Origin: a virus
Direction: 5' to 3' (one strand)
IMG/VR virus record: IMGVR_UViG_3300021347_000032
Location: 1 to 25,049 of that record
Length of the DNA stretch: 25,049 bases
This document shows positions 23,055 to 25,049 of the stretch, piece after piece. The notes beneath the pieces were generated by a model. The model did not search any database. It was given only the letters and a program-made list of their open reading frames with translations, and was not told where the DNA came from. Numbering within the stretch: position 1 is the first letter of the stretch; each line of letters begins with the position of its first letter. A program made the position numbers and the translations under genes.

Positions 23055-23354
23055 ATGAAAAACCTATATACACTCAAGCCAACCGCCCTAGAATCCAAGC
23101 TTACAAAGCGTGTAGTCACCTACGCCAATGCAGGGCAAAGCACCGTCAAAGCTGACGGTATCAGAAACTTCCTTGTGGAAGAAATCAAGATGGACGGATT
23201 CGCCGAATCCAATGGGAAGCGTTATGTTGTCGCTGCTACTCGTGACCTCGATGACGCAGGTGAGCGCAAGTTTCGCACCCTCCATGTTGCAGGTATCACC
23301 AAGGTTCAGGGTCGCCTCGGCACCGCATTCAGGATGCTAAAAACAATTTTTTAA
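23055..23354 (+). CDS. Small early protein of unknown function, possible paralogue B
   Basis: 99 residues from the ATG at 23055; an in-frame TTG at 23019 is the -35 box of its promoter and is rejected. The protein is basic (TLKPTALESKLTKRVVTYA) with a beta-type centre and the segment KFRTLHVAGITKVQGRLG, which parallels VFKTLRFGSIDRVG in the protein at 22431. A short duplication within the early block is likely. No known domain was recognised. Confidence 0.7.
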   Translation: MKNLYTLKPTALESKLTKRVVTYANAGQSTVKADGIRNFLVEEIKMDGFAESNGKRYVVAATRDLDDAGERKFRTLHVAGITKVQGRLGTAFRMLKTIF

Positions 23355-23371
23355 GTGTGTGTTGTGTGTAT

Positions 23372-23400
23372 AGCCCGTCCCCTGTGGTGGGGGGCGGGTT
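23372..23400 (+). terminator. GC-rich hairpin after paralogue B, probable terminator
   Basis: Eleven-base arms (AGCCCGTCCCC and GGGGGCGGGTT) pair with two G-U pairs around a 7-base loop. There is no T-run after it, only TTCTCCC, so it may be a weak or factor-assisted terminator or a transcript-stabilising structure. It lies 17 bases after the stop codon at 23354. Confidence 0.6.
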
Positions 23401-23439
23401 CTCCCATGTCAAGAAATAAATCAATAAAATAAAAAGCGC

Positions 23440-23518
23440 TGTAACTCACTGAGTATCAACGAGTTACGGGCGAAGCCCCCGGCGCGAGCCGTAACTCACT
23501 GAGCGATAGCGAGTTACG
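23440..23518. repeat. Paired 29-bp imperfect palindromes (copies 1 and 2)
   Basis: Copy 1 at 23440-23468 and copy 2 at 23490-23518 each read nGTAACTC near the left end and GAGTTACG at the right end, with 13-base arms around a 3-base centre. Between them lie GGGC-GAA-GCCC (23468-23478) and GGC-GCGA-GCC (23481-23490) hairpins. The layout resembles REP/BIME-type elements or multi-site protein targets. Function is unknown. Confidence 0.75.
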
Positions 23519-23604
23519 AAGGTCTTTTCCATACCATAAAGCGGTAGTGTGTCAAGTCTTTTTTAATAAATAAAAAATGCATTTATATGTAAAAAAATCT
23601 TTTA

Positions 23605-23634
23605 GTTTAGTCGATACTGTGCTATACTATGCCC
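23605..23634 (+). promoter_or_regulatory. Early promoter P23635 (leaderless)
   Basis: GTTTAGTCGAT (23605-23615) is identical to the element at 22400-22410. After 7 bases comes TATACT preceded by TGC (extended -10), then ATGCCC and the ATG at 23635. The TTG-type -35 is poor, so the extended -10 and the shared element may compensate. Confidence 0.6.
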
Positions 23635-23841
23635 ATGACAAAGATCACCTATGGCGAAGTTAAGGACTCAATAGAGTTTGGAGAAGTAGTTGAGCAAGAT
23701 GGTTGCTGGGCTACTCACTTGGTAGCTTTCACCTATGAGGGTAAAGAATACACTGGTGGGATACATTCAGACCCATACTTGAACGGAACTATCTATGACG
23801 ACGAGGTCATCGACTACGTCGAAGAAAATAAATCAAAATAA
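23635..23841 (+). CDS. Small acidic early protein
   Basis: 68 residues, acidic, mixed alpha/beta: VKDSIEFGEVVEQDGCWATHLVAF, then YTGGIHSDPYLNG and an acidic C-terminus (YDDEVIDYVEEN). No family was recognised. The start is placed at the second of two close in-frame ATGs (23629 and 23635) because the promoter spacing of six bases fits only the second. With no leader the first ATG would lie upstream of the transcript start. Confidence 0.7.
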   Translation: MTKITYGEVKDSIEFGEVVEQDGCWATHLVAFTYEGKEYTGGIHSDPYLNGTIYDDEVIDYVEENKSK

Positions 23842-23877
23842 TAGCAGAAAAAGCTTTTTTAAAATCACTTTTTAATA

Positions 23878-23889
23878 TATACTACTCAC
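23878..23889 (+). promoter_or_regulatory. Early promoter -10 of the gene at 23890
   Basis: TATACT, six bases (ACTCAC), then ATG. No good -35 was found; the expected position is a run of T. Confidence 0.5.
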
Positions 23890-24039
23890 ATGAAAGCAAA
23901 GAACACAGGCCGCACCTACGAAGAGAAAGTCAAAGATGCTCGCGAGTCACTTGCCAAGTGGAATGCCAAGCGCGAAGCAGAGCGCAAGGCTAATCCCATC
24001 AACTGGAATGAGGTAGTCCCAGATTACTACAAAAAATAA
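23890..24039 (+). CDS. Small basic early protein
   Basis: 49 residues, lysine/arginine/glutamate-rich and helical (TYEEKVKDARESLAKW, then KREAERKANP), ending in a short aromatic segment (DYYKK). No family was recognised. The promoter at 23878 fixes the start. GC-rich codon use and lack of overlap with other frames support coding. Could be a host-takeover protein of the small basic type; no evidence beyond composition. Confidence 0.6.
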   Translation: MKAKNTGRTYEEKVKDARESLAKWNAKREAERKANPINWNEVVPDYYKK

Positions 24040-24042
24040 ATC

Positions 24043-24078
24043 TTTACACTAGCCCCAACTCTATACTAGAATACTCCC
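24043..24078 (+). promoter_or_regulatory. Early promoter of the gene at 24079
   Basis: TTTACA, an 18-base spacer, TAGAAT, then ACTCCC directly before the ATG. An overlapping TATACT at 24062-24067 is a second candidate -10 but does not keep the six-base spacing. Confidence 0.55.
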
Positions 24079-24291
24079 ATGACTGACACTAAAACAGCAT
24101 TTGAACTCTCCCAAGAGAGAGCCAACATAAACTTTGATAACTTTATGCAGGAGCGGAAAGCCGCCCTTGAATTAGACTATAAAGTTTCAGAGGCTATCTG
24201 GCTCCTTAGGGCAACTGACCCTCACATGGCCAAACACCTAAACGACGCACTCGGCGCATTCAGAGATAACAAAGTAAAAGCAGTACACTAA
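24079..24291 (+). CDS. Small helical early protein
   Basis: 70 residues, predicted almost wholly helical (FELSQERANINFDNFMQERKAAL, then SEAIWLLRATDPHMAKHL). No motif or membrane segment is seen. It is placed between two promoters and 4 bases before the next gene. Function unknown. Confidence 0.7.
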   Translation: MTDTKTAFELSQERANINFDNFMQERKAALELDYKVSEAIWLLRATDPHMAKHLNDALGAFRDNKVKAVH

Positions 24292-24295
24292 CACT
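24284..24295 (+). promoter_or_regulatory. Early promoter -10 of the gene at 24296
   Basis: TACACT, then AACACT and the ATG. It overlaps the last codons of the preceding gene. No -35 match was found. Confidence 0.45.
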
Positions 24296-24520
24296 ATGAA
24301 CTTACATAACTTCAAAGACCAAGACACCAAGGGCAAAGCCCTTCTCATTCTCACTTACCCTTTCGCCATTGGTGTGCATTGGATGGAATGGCGCAGGATG
24401 CGAAAGCTTCAGCGCATGATCAGAAAGTGGATCGGTGCAGCTTGCAGGAATCCGCAAGGGGCCGAGGCTGAGATGGTCAAGGAGTGGAGTGATGAGCTTC
24501 GCTGGATATACGGCAAGTAA
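24296..24520 (+). CDS. Small basic early protein, possibly membrane-associated
   Basis: 74 residues. After a polar start it has a moderately hydrophobic stretch (ALLILTYPFAIGVHWMEW) followed by a strongly basic, arginine-rich run (RRMRKLQRMIRKW), an arrangement of an anchor followed by positive charges. The C-terminal third is acidic and aromatic (WSDELRWIYGK). It starts 4 bases after the preceding stop. I do not recognise the family. Confidence 0.65.
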   Translation: MNLHNFKDQDTKGKALLILTYPFAIGVHWMEWRRMRKLQRMIRKWIGAACRNPQGAEAEMVKEWSDELRWIYGK

Positions 24521-24648
24521 AGAAAAGATTCGTCAAGTGAGTATAAACACGGTCAAGCGATCCGCAAGACGTTAAATAAGGAAGGGTCGTGGGTCTAGCA
24601 TAGCCCTCGCAGAAATATGCCACTTTTTACTTGACACGAATAAAACGT

Positions 24649-24727
24649 CGTAACTCATTGATTAGTAGGGAGTTACGAGGCACGGCCCCGCCCCGGCCCG
24701 TAACTCATTGATTAGTAGTGACTTACA
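24649..24727. repeat. Paired 29-bp imperfect palindromes (copies 3 and 4)
   Basis: Copy 3 (24649-24677) and copy 4 (24699-24727) share an identical left part CGTAACTCATTGATTAGTAG and diverge at the right arm. They are separated by 21 bases, as in the first pair, and the spacer contains the GC-rich GGCC...GGCC run. The same spacing in both pairs argues for a conserved element rather than chance. Confidence 0.75.
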
Positions 24728-24752
24728 GCTAAAAAAATAAAACAAAAAAGTA

Positions 24753-24787
24753 TTGCCAAAAACTGATTCTTCGGCTACTATCCCCAC
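24753..24787 (+). promoter_or_regulatory. Early promoter of the gene at 24788 (leaderless)
   Basis: TTGCCA, a 17-base spacer, TACTAT, then CCCCAC and the ATG at 24788. Same design as the promoters at 22396 and 22709. It follows palindrome copy 4 by 25 bases. Confidence 0.65.
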
Positions 24788-25021
24788 ATGGCTACAGCAA
24801 CACAAAACCAAGTATCAGACTTCGCTTATCAGGCAGGACTCCGAGGTCAGGAGAGCATGACTTGCCCAAGGTCTTACCGTGGGTGGGTGATCCCAGAAAT
24901 GTTTGAAGACGGGGTGATGGCCTTCGGGATCTGGAGACACTTCTATGCCGAGGGTCTGGAGCAAGCTGCCCAGACTGAGCATTCCCACTGGGAAGCCGCT
25001 CTAAATCGTTGGCAAGAATAA
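24788..25021 (+). CDS. Small early protein of unknown function
   Basis: 77 residues, rich in aromatic residues and acidic, with segments FAYQAGLRGQESM, YRGWVIPEMF and a C-terminal helix (EGLEQAAQTEHSHWEAALNRW). One cysteine; no metal site or membrane segment. It is flanked by palindrome copies 4 and 5. No family was recognised. Confidence 0.65.
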   Translation: MATATQNQVSDFAYQAGLRGQESMTCPRSYRGWVIPEMFEDGVMAFGIWRHFYAEGLEQAAQTEHSHWEAALNRWQE

Positions 25022-25027
25022 AACCCT

Positions 25028-25049
25028 CGTAACTCGTTGTGTATCAGCG
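25028..25049. repeat. Start of a fifth palindrome (copy 5, cut by the window edge)
   Basis: CGTAACTCGTTG followed by TGTATCAGCG matches the left arm and centre of the 29-bp palindrome family. The window ends before the right arm. It lies 7 bases after the stop of the preceding gene, like the other members in the gaps of the early block. Confidence 0.6.

Larger units (their letters stand above)
23355..23634. other. Intergenic region with terminator-like hairpin and paired palindromes
   Basis: No gene was found in these 280 bases. It contains, in order, a GC-rich hairpin (23372-23400), a pair of 29-bp imperfect palindromes (23440-23518) separated by two small GC hairpins, an AT-rich stretch, and the promoter of the gene at 23635. 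The listed sub-features describe each one. Confidence 0.6.
24521..24787. other. Intergenic region with second palindrome pair
   Basis: No gene was found in these 267 bases. It holds a hairpin GGG-T-CTA / TAG-CCC at 24591-24606, a TTGACA hexamer at 24631-24636 without a clear downstream -10, the palindrome pair at 24649-24727, and the promoter of the gene at 24788. Confidence 0.55.

Noticed and set aside
24631-24666. TTGACA at 24631 as an extra promoter
   Set aside because: No TAnnnT hexamer occurs at 16-18 bases and no gene starts within reach before 24788.
23440-25049. Palindrome pairs considered as a CRISPR array
   Set aside because: The copies are degenerate inverted repeats with genes between the pairs and no regular unique spacers; no cas gene is present.

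Overview
This window is an AT-rich stretch of a tailed double-stranded DNA phage (Caudoviricetes). It carries the packaging, head, connector and part of the tail module, plus the start of a block of small early-type genes. No integrase, tRNA, rRNA or bacterial housekeeping gene was seen. The host cannot be named from the sequence. No tail sheath gene is visible, but the tail module runs off the left edge, so siphovirus or myovirus form stays open.

Layout. (1) 1-4707, minus strand: a TP901-type tape measure protein cut by the window edge, preceded by two proteins in the tail-chaperone position and one small protein. (2) 4751-7768, plus strand: an island of four virion genes (head-tail connector candidate, tail completion candidate, unknown structural protein, major tail tube candidate), closed by a strong bidirectional terminator. 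(3) 7842-20040, minus strand, in transcription order: PhoH ATPase, zinc-ribbon protein, sigma-factor-like protein, tandem-repeat DNA-binding candidate (possible small terminase), C2H2/ERCC4 nuclease, large terminase, portal, small acidic/lysine-rich protein, prohead protease fused to scaffold, decoration candidate, major capsid protein, terminator, SAP/Rho-N-like protein and head-tail adaptor. (4) 20065-22148, minus strand: a second tail-tube-like protein and an HNH endonuclease. (5) 22431-25021, plus strand: nine small genes of unknown function, two of them possibly paralogous, with long imperfect palindromes in the gaps.

The most striking signal is regulatory. In the early block almost every gene has a TAnnnT hexamer ending exactly 6 bases (once 7) before its ATG, several with a TTG-type -35 box 17-18 bases further up and no Shine-Dalgarno sequence. 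This implies a separate promoter per gene and leaderless mRNAs. In the late region a different box, GTGTAATATA, sits 4 or 8 bases before the ATG at the heads of transcription units (8306, 8697, 14414, 20040, 20892 and 4751), with no clear -35. The phage encodes a sigma-like protein with a cysteine-rich insert, directly coupled to a zinc-ribbon gene. A working model is that the host sigma factor reads the early promoters and the phage factor reads the GTGTAATATA late promoters. This is inference.

Other points of interest are [IV]PN[FY]A repeats and a nuclease-like C-terminal segment in the tape measure, a second tail-tube paralogue far from the tail module, a C2H2-ERCC4 nuclease wedged into the terminase operon, and 29-bp degenerate palindromes arranged in pairs about 1.2 kb apart.
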